The notes: generated from the sequence alone by a model not told the origin. 64,000 nucleotides of DNA from Fasciola hepatica (GCA_948099385.1 CANUEZ040000020.1:9131501-9195500), one strand, 5' to 3'; numbered from the stretch's first letter, positions 32,601-43,145 are shown. Translations and numbers: made by a program.

Positions 32601-34098
32601 GGTGGAAACCGCATTAGTAAGACCGGTTATCACTCAGCGGTGGTCAAACAATCATTGTGCTGGAATTTAGACCATTGTGTCCTGGGTTCGAATCCCGCCG
32701 CAACCGCCGATCACCCTCCCCGACTGGCAACCTATAATAGATCGCGCGCCCCTTTTCCTTAAATGCAGTACCACTACCGTATACCAAGAACTAAATAGTA
32801 ATAGTAACAACGATAACAATAATAACAGTAGTGAAGCCATAGCCGTGTCAGACCTGAGTGAAACCAGTCATGGGTGAAGAAATAGCAAAACCCTGTTATT
32901 GGTCATATTTTAATTCCAAGCAGATGCAAAGAGCCGCACCTACCCATGACCAGGAATGAATGAGAGAGGTTATTCAACCCGTACTTAACAATCATCAGCT
33001 AGATTCAAGTTGGTTTTAGAACAGCTAGATGGTGCATCGATTATCATCTTCGCTCTCTGATTGAACTTAAAAATTTACAGCCTCATCATATCTGCATTTT
33101 ACTGATGTGAAAGCTTCTTTCCACTCAGCCCTGTGGCTTTACCCATTGCTGAATGACGTGCCAATGAAATTCATTTATACCAACAAATCACCGTGCAAGA
33201 ATGGCCTGCGCCAGGTACGCATGGGAGGCTTGCCGTTACCCGGATTCACTAGAGTATGTTGGGGTTAGAGCTCTTCTTTTGTGTGCGTTGAACCATGGTT
33301 AAATAGAACTGCTTGTCTTCATGCGAGAATGGTAATGCTGAAACTTTCTCATGTGAGAAATGCCGGACCATTGCAACCGAATTAAATGGCTATTCTGTTT
33401 GAAGATATGGGTTAGTTGCAAGCTTCTGTAAACAGCACTGGTATCCACATTTGGGACGCATTCTCTATTTTTCAAATGCAAACTACTGATGCAGGCTTGG
33501 GTTGGTCATCATTTTAAAATGAAAAATAACTAATTAGTTTCTTTACCTAAGCCACTTTATTTCACCCGAATTTGAATGTCAACTGAAATGTCTAGCACGT
33601 GTACAGAACCGACTTGGTTTTTACCAACCTCAGTTCTTGTTATACAATTTTATATCCAAACTTGATTTTTTTTACTGATATGCCATTTCACAACACATTT
33701 TGTTTAAGAATAAAGAACGCGGTTAGTTGAACCAAGTCAATCCGCGGTGCGATTGTATACATACTGCCAGTTGAAGCTATTATAGCAGATCATGTACTCT
33801 GGAAGACTATGTGAATAATACAACTGAAGCGCATTCATCTCGGATAACTTTCCTGGATTATTTTACATTGATACATTAGAAGTACGACAAAATGCGTTAC
33901 GGTGCCTGGTTTCTTCCGCCGAACGACTGGAAACTTTTGCGAGCCGATGAGCAGTTGGAGCCTCTTCCAATCTTGAATGACTCACAAGAGGCGGAATTAA
34001 GGAAACGCTCAATAGCTCTTTACGAACAAATGATTCATATGCATGGCTACGAAGCGTTCAAACAATTTGCCGAGAGTCAGAAGAAGAGGCTTCCAGGG
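19797..34098 (+). CDS. FAM47-family protein, six exons (5' end and stop not found)
   Basis: Six plus-strand exons: 19797-19991, 23492-23655, 23697-23781, 26930-27012, 30325-30660 (3' end uncertain) and 33880-34098. The joined product reads through IEEIESALLKHPLLLFPYLQ, then FCDWVKALNGIDEDNPEPTT with IASLF, and finally KMRYGAWFLPPNDWKLLRAD. From memory these three stations match the FAM47 family (HPLALYP-like, a DW..ALGG..D...E.TIASLF block, and RYGAWYL...W). The second and third exons join across a 41-bp intron with AT|A forming Ile. Exon 4 ends in phase 2 but the best start of exon 5 (30325) is phase 0. So either an alternative acceptor at 30345 is used or a small exon is missing. The other introns are 3-3.5 kb and full of mobile elements. 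The function of FAM47 proteins is poorly known. No initiator Met exon was identified. Confidence 0.7.
20402..20500 (-). repeat. tRNA-derived SINE head
   Basis: On the minus strand an A-box-like TAGCTCAACTGATAGCGCA and a B-box GGATTCGAACC lie about 50 bases apart, as in a tRNA-like RNA polymerase III promoter. The cloverleaf is not complete, so I call it a SINE head and not a tRNA gene. It lies in the first visible FAM47-like intron. Confidence 0.5.
20615..20649. repeat. (AT)n microsatellite
   Basis: About 17 units of TA in the intron. Confidence 0.9.
20711..20925 (+). repeat. SINE with tRNA head and decayed hammerhead domain, copy 1
   Basis: The head is agagccagtccg ... GCGGTGGTTAAGTG ... 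GGGTTCGAGTCCC (B box). A G-run and CTCGATGGATG follow. Next come CTGATGA (20824-20830), TTCC-GGACAA-CGAT and AAAAC, then a tail shared with copy 2 (GAGCATTCATACTGT). Compared with copy 2 the core GAAA has become AAAA and stem III is lost, so no activity is expected. The tRNA head plus hammerhead arrangement recalls the schistosome Sm-alpha SINE-like family. Confidence 0.65.
22515..22705 (+). repeat. SINE with tRNA head and hammerhead domain, copy 2
   Basis: It starts gagccagcccggacag, has an A-box-like TTGTGGTGGAGGTG and the B box GAGTTCAAGTCCC. It then runs through GGGGCTCGGTCGAT into the hammerhead-like part and a tail with GAACATTCACACTGC. It aligns from end to end with copy 1 (20711-20925). 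It lies in the intron before the 23492 exon. Confidence 0.65.
22598..22643 (+). ncRNA. Sm-alpha-like hammerhead motif in SINE copy 2
   Basis: The layout is GAT, ATGACGA, TTCC-TAACAA-GGAT, GAA, ACGC-CTGTATA-GCGT, T, ATC. Stem I pairs GAT with ATC. Stem II pairs three of four positions. Stem III pairs ACGC with GCGT over a seven-base loop. The core ATGACGA differs from CTGANGA only at its first base. The cleavage triplet would be GTT. The missing core C probably abolishes cleavage. The fold and its position after a tRNA head support homology to the Sm-alpha class. Confidence 0.55.
25028..25085. repeat. Imperfect ATA/ATG trinucleotide-like array
   Basis: Repeated AAT, GAC and GAT units in an intron. 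They are simple repeat sequence; the Asn/Asp-rich open frame across them is not a gene. Confidence 0.8.
25313..25445 (-). mobile_element. Retrozyme-like repeat, diverged third copy with damaged hammerhead
   Basis: The minus strand matches block B of the repeat at 1528-2142 (GCCGGGTAC before the ribozyme, CTTCCGG after it, and the acatactattta region). The hammerhead part (25366-25412) has GCAAAT, CTGATGA, GTGG-GAACAA-CCGC, then GTTTGC. The 10 bases holding GAAA and the GTC triplet are missing. Stem I still pairs (GCAAAT with GTTTGC) although both strands differ from copies 1 and 2. Stem II also still pairs. It lies in a FAM47-like intron. Confidence 0.65.
27283..27294. repeat. 12-bp target site duplication, left
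   Basis: TTTACTAATCTG is found here and again at 29568-29579, one on each side of the Penelope-like insertion, at almost exactly its edges. The flanking bases differ. Confidence 0.65.
27301..28236 (-). pseudogene. Penelope-like element, inverted left part
   Basis: On the minus strand the RT finger region reads MTILSDESKFTYHPAEKDKT, then QPLRFYGLPKVYEPSIPRPG. It then jumps at 27849 to the endonuclease C-terminus and 3' end (27849-27301). The catalytic half of RT and the start of the endonuclease are deleted. The last 549 bases (27301-27849) are the reverse complement of 28986-29534 with about two differences. Head-to-head inverted partial copies are a known peculiarity of Penelope-like elements. 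Confidence 0.8.
28250..29534 (+). mobile_element. Penelope-like element, main part: RT C-half and GIY-YIG endonuclease
   Basis: The plus strand carries RYIDDTFIICDSTKDITELL (28298-28357; YIDD is the RT active site). The thumb follows (LTYRARNICSPYTIAPELEH, 28562-28621), and then the endonuclease: a Cys pair and Tyr in YQLTCSCSARYFGHTTSRLS (28912-28971), RISEH, and a C-terminus ending QQLLLPWP at 29238. It is frameshifted between RT and thumb and again before the endonuclease, and it lacks the RT N-half. It sits in the FAM47-like intron 27013-30324, sense to the gene. Confidence 0.85.
29568..29579. repeat. 12-bp target site duplication, right
   Basis: TTTACTAATCTG, identical to 27283-27294, with 33 bases of extra sequence between the shared PLE arm and this site. 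Confidence 0.65.
32580..32870 (+). repeat. tRNA-derived SINE with AAT/AAC tail
   Basis: The segment GCGGTGGTCAAACAATCA ... CTGGGTTCGAATCCCGCC contains an A-box-like and a canonical B-box element. It is followed by GCAACCGCCGATCACC, a unique body, and a tail of imperfect AGTAAT/AACAAT trinucleotides (32793-32830). It has no hammerhead domain and is a different family from the SINEs at 20711 and 22515. Confidence 0.55.
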
Positions 34099-35486
34099 GT
34101 AAGACCCTCGCAAAATCGCAACATTCATTCTTTTCTCCTTTTTAGTTTGTAACGAAACCGGCAAATATCATGGCGAGTGGGATTGTAAACAGTTTATTAA
34201 AGCAGTCAGTCGAAAATGTAAACATCGATTCATCATAGAGAAAACACCAGTCAGTTTACGTAAACCGATGATTGGCGCCTTGTATGTGTGGTCTGACAAT
34301 CCAGTTATCAAAGAATTGCCTCTATTAGTTTCACTGAAGTTTACTGTATTGCCAATAAATCGCAAACTTGCACAAAGAAATACCGTGTGGTTGACAGATC
34401 GGCAGTAGTGGGCAGATCGTACGGAACGGGGCAATGATGGGACGCAGACTTATGAAAGCTGCCAGTAGCATCCAGCTTCCATTAGATAAATACACTGAGA
34501 ATCACACAACGCTCACTATGAAGTAAAAATGTGCCGCTTGTAAAGGAGCGGGCAAACTTGGATATGTAGCTCCTATTCCTGCTTATATCTATGTCACTTC
34601 TTGTCTATCGGTGATGGTATGACGTTTATTAACGCGCTAATTTGTTTCGCGAAGGAATCGATCACAGCCTTGAAAAACAACCAACTCCTTTTAACTCAGC
34701 TGCCCGAGAGACGACTGACTTAACAAGCAACTCACAGTCAGAATCACTTCCTCAGAATTTGATACTTTTATTCTTCGTCATGGGTTGTTTACCCGAAAGC
34801 ATCTACCATTTATTATCCGCTTCAGAAAACACCGCACACCGAGACCATGCCCGACACACGTCCTGTTTGATTAATTAATTTATCTTATCCATCCGACACC
34901 CCGAGCTTAAATCAGTACTGCCCATGCAGTATTTCTGCCAGATTCGACGACACTAAGGTTGAAACGCCCAAGGTCTACGTGTCTTTACCCCACCCGACCC
35001 CTGCCCTCCCTCCCCCCCCCACACACCCTTCTACAGCGACTCCATATCAGAGACGTACTCACGTGGATGAAAACCCCGAAAAAAGTGGGAAGGTTCAGTA
35101 TCACTGTTCTCATATGGAAACAAACTGTGCTGTAAGACCGTGTCATGACTGAAGAAAAACACGAAAAGGTTGTGTCAGTTTCTTGATGAATTCAGATGAA
35201 GACCACTGTAAAACAGGGATCGATCTCAATTATTCATGGATAAATGCAAAACGTTTGCTTTGCGACACATCTTTCGATGCGATGTGGCACCAAAATTCTG
35301 CGGTCCCCTAAGCCAAGGGTTCCATTCAAGATCCAGAATACCTAACGCTAAGAGCAAGCCGGTCAACCTGGAAGATACATAACATTCCACTATTTCCCAA
35401 CTCGTGGCTACTCCTGAGCAATTGGGGTGCTCTGGGTGTAAGAGTACTGGTTGTCAGTGCTCATTATCAGGGAAGTGGATCCTTGT
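34099..35486. other. No supported gene
   Basis: This follows the donor GGG|GTAAGA of the last recognised FAM47-like exon, so it begins as intron. Two possible terminal exons near 34655-34720 (one reading ESITALKNNQLLLTQLPE then a stop) cannot be told apart by eye. A run of C lies near 35010-35020. Confidence 0.35.
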
Positions 35487-36325
35487 TATCATCATCAACG
35501 TACAGCGTTGAACAACAGGGCAAGCCCCACTGACCACTGCCTTTCTCACCATCTTGCACGTTGAATTAGAAAGTATGAACATACAAGATGGAGAAGGAGT
35601 AGATCTACACAGATGGGAAAAGGGAACAGCACCCTAGTAGCCAGCACACGGAATACACAGTCTAACTGTACAAACGCACATCGAACAATCATTCTGATTC
35701 GATAGAAAGTGACGAGACGATCGCCACTGTTCACGGTTCGTTGCCATATCCCTCAGTGTCTCCAGCCAACTGGTAGACGGATCTTTCAGACCCCAACCAC
35801 GAAGACGTGAAGCACTTACTTTTCCTAAGTTTTTTGTACATTTTCTCATTCGTCGCTGCCACGTCATCCGTTGACCTACACGTGTTTCTTCCACTCCCTA
35901 GGAGGAACGGAGAATATGACACGGTATGGTAGACGTGTGTTTACAATACGTAACACGTGCCCCAACCAACGAAGTCTACTAAGCTGGATACACCGTGACA
36001 GAATGTTCTCCGAATTAGTAACCAATACTTGCTTCCTGGCTTCATCATTGCTCACTCGGCTATTCCACCCAATCCTAGCGATACTACGCAAACATCGGTG
36101 GTCGAAAACCTCAAGACGACGAATATCTTCAGCACACAGACTCCAAGTCTCGCAACCATTCAACAAAACTGAACGCACTGCGGCACAGTATACACGACCT
36201 TTCAACTTCAGTGAAATATCAAGTCGGCATCACAAGTGCTTCAGTCCAGCGTACGCCGCTCGATCCTTGGATATGCGCGTGCTCACCTCTACTACTATGC
36301 TCCCATCCGTTGTCACCCTGCTGCT
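35487..36325 (-). mobile_element. LINE 3' half (family B), left arm of inverted pair
   Basis: On the minus strand the ORF2 tail reads KGRVYCAAVRSVLLNGCETW, EDIRRLEVFDHRCLRSIARI, SRLRWLGHVLRIVNTRLPYR, then WLETLRDMATNREQW. The 3' UTR ends at a GATGATGAT tail near 35487. The conserved WLGHV and CETW words are typical of LINE RT C-termini in flatworms. A one-base frameshift splits the tail near 35876. It is nearly identical, in reverse, to 38311-39146. Confidence 0.85.
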
Positions 36326-38310
36326 CTCAATCACTGGACTACCAAAAAATGTAACAGTTATTAGGCTGATTCCTATTTCCACCGGCAGGAGTTTTGGGAG
36401 CTGTCTACCATACCTATAGAAAAATTACTAATTTCGATACCAAAGCCCGGCTTCTGTTTAATAATTCAGAAAATACAATCCATAGGAGTCATCAGCTTTG
36501 TTCTTTTTGAATTGATCTACATTCCCTAGAATCTATATCTGTAAATTTGAAGACACTGTATTCAGCACTCATGTTGTAGGCAAGTGTCAACCGAACTCAA
36601 TCTAACGTTCAGAGCGCGGTTGTGTCCGAAGGGCATTAGCCTCCTGGGTACTAGGCATTTATATTCATGGTGAGATGCAAAGGAGTGCAGATTTTCAAGA
36701 CTGACGCACTTTTTTAGCTTTAAACCTCGAAACAAACCATTATCCTCGGTCATTCGGGGACTCCTAGTTATGAATCCCCTGCAACATCGTTTATAATACT
36801 CGGAAAATGAACCTTACTCTCTAGAAACATGGAATCAGAAGAGTAAGATAGGTCGGTTAACTTTGTCAGTTGGAATGTTAATCTGACAAACTATTTGCCT
36901 TCTTGTTCCGTTCAGGCGCCCAACTTGGGCATCAAAATCATTGGTACTAGTCAAAGCTTACTTGGAATGCACGTTACGAAGCAGTTCACGTAAATCCTGA
37001 TGGAATTCACCTCGAGCCTCAAAAGAACTGTAGTCTGGAACAATGGACAGTTGCAGGAATTTAAGCTTAATTTTGTTGATGTGCAAAAGATCATATGAAT
37101 TAACTTTGCACAACCGATTTATGAATGAGACTCGGTTCACGATACCATACTTGGCTAAAATAAATTACGAGGACACATTAGTGCATTGAATAAGAATGAA
37201 GCCAAAAACTTAAACAATGATTCACTAGAATTCTTCAGATTACTGAGATAATGTTTGGAGGATGGGGCAGGTATCTTCAGATGGGGGGTCAAGCACCAAA
37301 TTTTCTCCAATAGGCGGACAGCTTGAGCTGAGTTAGCACTCTAGTCACTGAGTTGAGTTCAGTACGACAACCAGTGCTCATCAGAGTTGTGTGTTACTTT
37401 TGTCGCAGCCGAATTTATTCCGAGGCTGTCCTGATCTCAAAAACTGATGGCAGCACTAAGCGCTTTTATCACTGAATGTTCAATCGGGCAGTAATTGCAC
37501 TTAGTTGACTTATATATATACGTAATTTTTGAGGCGCGTTTTGGACTTCTAATGAACAAATTATTACAGACCCAGCCTGATTTAGTTCACTTTAATTTTG
37601 GCAAAAATTTACGTTGCATAGAGTGCGGTGGTGATGTGCACATTTGAAATCAAATTCGTATGTAAATGATAACACCGAGTGCAACGTCCCTGGTTTACAC
37701 GTCTCACCGGGAACCTAACTCGAAAGTAAAAGCCATGACTGAGAAAGTAAGAAGACAAATGAAAATAAGAGTACCAAGTACATGAAGAAATTGTGTGGAT
37801 CCTAGGTCCCTAATGTTCACGACATCTAGCCATATTCTCCAACAATGAGTGAAAGTTTGGAGTAGATAAATAAAGTAAGCACTCAATTGTAACATTAAAC
37901 GCAGAAAATCAAGCCAATCTCCCCAAGCATGTGAAACTTCAGAACCCGCCACTTCTGAACGGTGAAATCCAACGGCCAGATTTCGCACGCCCTCCTGATA
38001 GCCTTCAATTGCCAGACCCCTGCTTCTCCTTCCAAACGTGTTCAAATGAAATCCATCCGAGTACATGGGACTAACCTGTGAACTCCGGCAATTTACCCTA
38101 ATAAGTTGGTCCGACTACCCGAACTACAATTTTTAAACTCGCAAGTTTGCTTTCGCATCAGATTTTGGTTCCCAATTAATCAATGCAACATCAATTTACA
38201 CTTTGCACCCTCAAAGTGTAAAGTTATGTTGTAAGATTCGACGTTACCGATTCCGAGCTTGATGCTCGGTGGGCAGATGCTGGCAGTTGTCGACCACTTC
38301 ACCTACCTCG
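36326..38310. other. Spacer between the LINE arms, with a 120-codon minus-strand ORF
   Basis: The open frame 38066-37704 (minus) starts MYSDGFHLNTFGRRSRGLAI and ends TFSVMAFTFELGSR. It has hydrophobic stretches near residues 63-75 and 97-113 that could be membrane segments. It is not recognised, and the frame could include unspliced intron. The rest of the spacer shows nothing I can name. Confidence 0.25.
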
Positions 38311-39146
38311 GCAGCAGCGTGACGACGGATGGGAGCATAGTAGTAGAGGTGAGCACGCGCATATCCAAGGATCGAGCGGCGTACGCTGGACTGAAGCACT
38401 TGTGATGCCGACTTGATATTTCACTGAAGTTGAAAGGTCGTGTATACTGTGCCGCAGTGCGTTCAGTTTTGTTGAATGGTTGCGAGACTTGGAGTCTGTG
38501 TGCTGAAGATATTCGTCGTCTTGAGGTTTTCGACCACCGATGTTTGCGTAGTATCGCTAGGATTGGGTGGAATAGCCGAGTGAGCAATGATGAAGCCAGG
38601 AAGCAAGTATTGGTTACTAATTCGGAGAACATTCTGTCACGGTGTATCCAGCTTAGTAGACTTCGTTGGTTGGGGCACGTGTTACGTATTGTAAACACAC
38701 GTCTACCATACCGTGTCCTATTCTCCGTTCCTCCTAGGGAGTGGAAGAAACACGTGTAGGTCAACGGATGACGTGGCAGCGACGAATGAGAAAATGTACA
38801 AAAAACTTAGGAAAAGTAAGTGCTTCACGTCTTCGTGGTTGGGGTCTGAAAGATCCGTCTACCAGTTGGCTGGAGACACTGAGGGATATGGCAACGAACC
38901 GTGAACAGTGGCGATCGTCTCGTCACTTTCTATCGAATCAGAATGATTGTTCGATGTGCGTTTGTACAGTTAGACTGTGTATTCCGTGTGCTGGCTACTA
39001 GGGTGCTGTTCCCTTTTCCCATCTGTGTAGATCTACTCCTTCTCCATCTTGTATGTTCATACTTTCTAATTCAACGTGCAAGATGGTGAGAAAGGCAGTG
39101 GTCAGTGGGGCTTGCCCTGTTGTTCAACGCTGTACGATGATGATGA
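38240..39146 (+). mobile_element. LINE 3' half (family B), right arm of inverted pair
   Basis: The plus strand reads VVDHFTYLGSSVTTDGSI from about 38290, then a stop after GLKHL, KGRVYCAAVRSVLLNGCETW (38430 on) and the same tail as the left arm. The 3' UTR runs to a GATGATGATG end at about 39146. The bases 38240-38310 are present only in this copy. The visible proteins of the two arms differ at one residue (RVL here, RVI in the left arm), with the same frameshift after WKKHV. Confidence 0.85.
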
Positions 39147-40213
39147 ATGCTCAGGCCTCGGCATGATCCATGCACATTTCATGATACAGGGACGTCAATA
39201 TCACAAATTTTGCCCACAAGCGAATGTCAAGCACATTTTCTTCGCACGCGACAACATTTGCACAAAAATAAAGCAGTCATATGGGGCTACTCAGCTAGTA
39301 AAAGCTGTTCATGCATTCGGCACTTCTTGAAAATAGGTGGCCTAGGACCAAGTCTCACAGTATTGGCTCCTGACATGAAAATGTAAGATCCATGACGCGG
39401 TCACAGCACCGTCCAGATTATTCAGAATTATTTCACGTCACCTAAACATCAACAAAGCGTTTGCAGCTTCGTCCCAATAAATAGTTGCCTACTCAAGACA
39501 GACACGTACAAAAGCTAACGAGGACAGGAAGTGCCTATTATATATTAATGATAAACTACCTGCTTACATGGAAGAATACAGACAAAAGACATACACTCGT
39601 CAGGTAAACTAAGATTACATCAGGAGACACGACACACAAAAAATGGTCTAACAGCCTGTACAATCAGCCTTTGTGAGCCCTTCTAGGGATGTCATTGCTA
39701 TGATAAGCGGTTTGCTCAGAAGCAACAACAAGCGGTTAACTGTGACGATCAGTCTACGCTGGTCTGTTTCGCCGCTAAATTATTACTTCAACAAAGACTG
39801 AATGCAGAAATCTACGAGGACTAGTAATGCATTAAAATATTGTTCCAATGTTCTTAAACCTACTTAGGCTAAAAATCAGTAGCCAGTATACATATAGACA
39901 GTTTCATTGCCCGAGTCGGGAAGGTTAGTTCAAAAGCGGCTATTTGGAATCCTATTCAGGTCAAACCAAAGAGCGGGCATTATTCTCCTAGCACATTCTA
40001 TCACTTGCATTCCAAGATGCTCTACCTGGTTATTATAGGGTTATTGCATGCTGTTCTGAGTATTTTTATTGCAATGAGTCTGAGTTTATGAAACACGTGG
40101 CGTGAAACAGTGGTAAACGAAGCCCACTACCTCCCCCGAAAAATCCTCCGAGAGTTATATACCAAAACTCATTGGGCAGCCAAAAAAAAACATTTTTCGG
40201 TGGAATCCATAAA
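39147..40213. other. No supported gene
   Basis: Unique-looking sequence downstream of the LINE and downstream of the MANF gene's poly(A) signal. Two overlapping short frames at 39147-39386 have no recognisable content. Confidence 0.4.
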
Positions 40214-40219
40214 TTTATT
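40214..40219 (-). terminator. Poly(A) signal AATAAA of the MANF-like gene
   Basis: AATAAA on the minus strand, 57 bases past the TAA stop (40276-40278), well placed for cleavage and polyadenylation. Confidence 0.7.
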
Positions 40220-40275
40220 GTACAAAGTATTAACAAAGCGGAAGGAAATAAACACAGAAAGACAAAAGCGCAATA

Positions 40276-40916
40276 TTAAAGCTCTTTCCTTCGCGCTTCG
40301 CGCGCAGCCGCAGCCGCGGGATCGTACTTCGGCAGATTTTCTATGACAAAGTTGTAGAAGTCTATGCGCTCCAAACATCCAACGCACTTAATATCCCAGG
40401 ATTCCAGAATCTGCCGCAAATCTCGCACCTTGGCCTTCTCAAAGTCGAAGTTTTTCAGATCTAGTGTTTTTTCTGTTAAGGTTAGGTCAGCAAAAAAGTA
40501 CCATACCGTAGCGCAGGCTACATATGTCTGTTACGGTTTTTTTCAGATCATCGCAAACCTTTTCCGCAGGTTTGAACATGGTAATGGGTAATACCAAAGC
40601 ATTGACTGTCTTGGCAGCAGACTCTTCTAAAAGACCGACATCATAACACTGAAAAATACACTGGTGCTCTAGAAAACTTACAAAACTGTATTCTTTTCCT
40701 TTCCTACCGCGACAGTGATCCTCCAGTGCGCTTCTGACTTTTGCTGGACTGCGGTCACTTGGAGCATTATCCAAGAAGCTGCGTATGAACTTCACACAAA
40801 CTGTCCTTCAGTTAAAAAAATGATCAAGTCTTATTACCTTCACATGTATCTTCTGTAACCTCACCAAAAGCGCTACAAACAAGGGAAGCCAGCAAGACGC
40901 ACGGTACGACGAGCAT
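40276..40916 (-). CDS. manf: MANF/CDNF-family neurotrophic factor, complete four-exon gene
   Basis: The exons are 40916-40838, 40800-40682, 40648-40507 and 40472-40276, joined in phase across introns of 37, 33 and 34 bp with GT-AG ends. The product has 178 residues; the family is usually about 170-180. It starts with a signal peptide (MLVVPCVLLASLVCSAFGE). The saposin-like half follows: CEVCVKFI, DHC, CYDV, VCDDLKK and ICSLRYE. The C-terminal SAP-like half has KVRDLRQILESWD and a CVGC motif. All eight family cysteines are present. It ends RKEL, a KDEL-like ER retention tail (RTDL in mammals). The family acts in the ER lumen and as a secreted factor that relieves ER stress. No frame damage is seen. 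Confidence 0.93.
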
Positions 40917-41856
40917 CTCAAGGCGGTCCGTGCGGAGCGCGTACATGTGTAACACCCAGAGCCAGGTGGATGGTACAGTAAAACAAATTATTCCCATTCG
41001 ATACTCTACTTACGGAAGTTGACTGGCTATATGTGAAAAACGGTCTTTAAGAGGCATTAAGTCTCCTGGATCTCGATGGCCACCCCATATGGAGGACCAG
41101 GTTCAAGAAGAAATGCAAAGACAGTCGGGCCACAGTGCTTGAGGTTCGGGCAGATGGATCAGTCCAGATTCTTGTGCCAGTGAGCCTCTGGATGATCTCC
41201 ACCCGGGATGCGACTCCTATGATTTCGAATGCTCTGCTTCGTTTCTTCTTTTTCGGATCCGTGGGAGAATAAGTCTGCGATTCTCTTCGTTCTCAGGGGC
41301 GTAGCAAAGCCAACCAAGAGTCCTAGCCCAGTTCTACTCCAAACTAAGAGGGTCGTTTATAGGAGCAACCCTTTGTACAAGTCACTAAGCGAAGAAGGTT
41401 TGGAACATGGTATAAGTGAGGGTTCTAGAGGACAGCGAAACTGAGAAGGGTAAGCAGTGAAGATGAGACAGCCGTATGAACAACGGTAGATGAAATGACG
41501 AGAAGAGCGCCGCATCCAATTCTCTGGACGATATGTTAGAATACTTACACTCAATGAAAGAATCCAACCAGCGAAGGCTCATATGGTTCCTGAACTTCAC
41601 CACCAAGTCTGCTGCCTCCTTCTCGGCGTGAAAATTTCTCCATGCCTCGACTACCAAGCAAGCAATAAGCTGTGCTCTAATTGTCCTCGGTGCTGTCGTT
41701 TGTAACAGTTTGTATTCATCGCTGCCGAGGAGGGAGCTCAGAGCTGAAGATACCAACGATAGACAGCCCTCTGATATATTGGAAGACTTCCACGAGTTCG
41801 TTTCTAAGTATTCCACTCTTTGAGCAGGAGGGTTTCAGCGCCATGAGCCTCTTTGG
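40917..41856. other. MANF upstream region; unassigned minus-strand ORF
   Basis: This region must hold the MANF promoter, but no motif can be fixed. The minus-strand frame 41816-41385 reads MEYLETNSWKSSNISEGCLS and further on CLVVEAWRNFHAEKEAADLV. It looks protein-like up to a possible donor (GAGT|GTAAGT) near 41548, but I do not recognise it. It directly follows gypsy remnants on the same strand and may be part of them or of a host exon. Confidence 0.3.
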
Positions 41857-42524
41857 TTATGTCTGGTTCTTTAAGTCACTTACGATTATCGTGAAGTGGA
41901 GTCGGAATTGTCCCGGTGCTATAGCTTCTCGCATAAGAGCCCGAGCACATGCTTGGAAATGGTACTCGAGGGGGGGGGGGGCCTGACTACTGCTTTCTAG
42001 GTTGGCTGTGTACCACGAGGCTCTTTTCGTGAAGCTGCGCTCAGTAGCCGATTGCGGCGGCCAAGCATCGCTCTTACTGTTGGAATTCACCGCTTATCCC
42101 ACCTCCAAGGTCCGTGGTATTCGTGACCCGTGCTGTCTTTTAGGGGCCACCAAGGCCTATATATTTGAATACTCCTCATCGGAGTCCGTGGGTGGGTGTG
42201 CACTCCTCTCCACCATTATTCCTTCAATTGCCCTGTCAATGACAGTCTGGAAAAAGCCCGATGATATGTGCAGGCCAAATGGTGGGAAATCGAGCTGAAA
42301 CTTTCCACGAAGGTGTTGATGGCGGATAGTGGCCTCGATTTTAAGAGCAGGTATGAGTCTACAAGATCAACCCTCCAAAGGTATGTGCTGCTGAGCATGG
42401 GATTCATGAAATCTGGTCCGATAGAACTTGCCGGACATCTTCGTAGTTCGGGGCCGAAAGTAAATATGTGGTCCCGGAAACAAGGGAGGTGGCGCACCGT
42501 TCTTCACTGGCTCTACCGTTGGAG
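41857..42524 (-). pseudogene. Ty3/gypsy RT remnant on the minus strand
   Basis: One minus-strand frame runs from 42524 to 41857 with three stops (TGA 42367-42369, TAG 42157-42159, TAA near 42093). It reads RGKFQLDFPPFGLHISSGFF then QTVIDRAIEGI, which fits the RT stretch F..LPFG...AP..FQ..ID. TDSDEEYSNI follows (T..EEH..NL), and then ATERSFTKRASWYTANLE, which fits the later LRSFLG...YY segment. The YLDD box itself is not recognisable. A run of C at about 41967-41977 may mark an indel. The element is old. Confidence 0.5.
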
Positions 42525-43145
42525 CTGCTCAGGAAGAAGAAAAGGCTTGAGTTATCACATTATTCCGTTCATTGTGTTCCAATGCTTCAGGCAAACCTAT
42601 CCACTGCCCATTGGGCAGCAATTATCAGTAAATGAACACCCGGTCATCACTGATCTTCAATTTTAGTGATTCCACTACCACTTTGCCACCACTGCTGAAG
42701 CTTGCTTGACCATTTGGGAAGGTTCACAGGATAAATAGGAGGGGCTGACTTCGTGTGCAATGAAATTGGTGGGGGGGGGGTTCATACCTATTTATACATT
42801 CAGCCATGTAATAGACTGGCTGTCGGCCGAAATCGTGAAGCGAACTAAGGCTTGTTTGTTGCTGGGGTTGCATCACAAGCTTTTTTCATCCGACCAACTG
42901 AAGCAGTGACAGCCTACACCCCTAATGCGTACGCCCTAATGCTTTGTGGTTACTCGGGAACAGCTCCTCCCTAATACCTCCGGAACGGTGGGCTCGGCCC
43001 ACAGCATTCACTGTGAACCATGGCTTAAATGCGCGTTGAAAGGGCGCCGTTTCTTGCAGAAATTCATCGATCTTGCTTGCTCTACCCAGTGCGTAAATAG
43101 GCTACGCATCTTCAGTTTCGCCCGTTTCGATCACTGTACCGTAAA
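42525..43145. other. No gene recognised before the BEL/Pao element
   Basis: A plus-strand frame (42268-42666) overlaps the gypsy remnant antisense and is probably not coding. A G run lies near 42770. Confidence 0.35.

Noticed and set aside
42367..42369. In-frame TGA in a long minus-strand frame, considered as a selenocysteine codon or host gene
   Set aside because: The frame reads as a gypsy RT remnant with further TAG and TAA stops in the same frame, so simple decay explains it.
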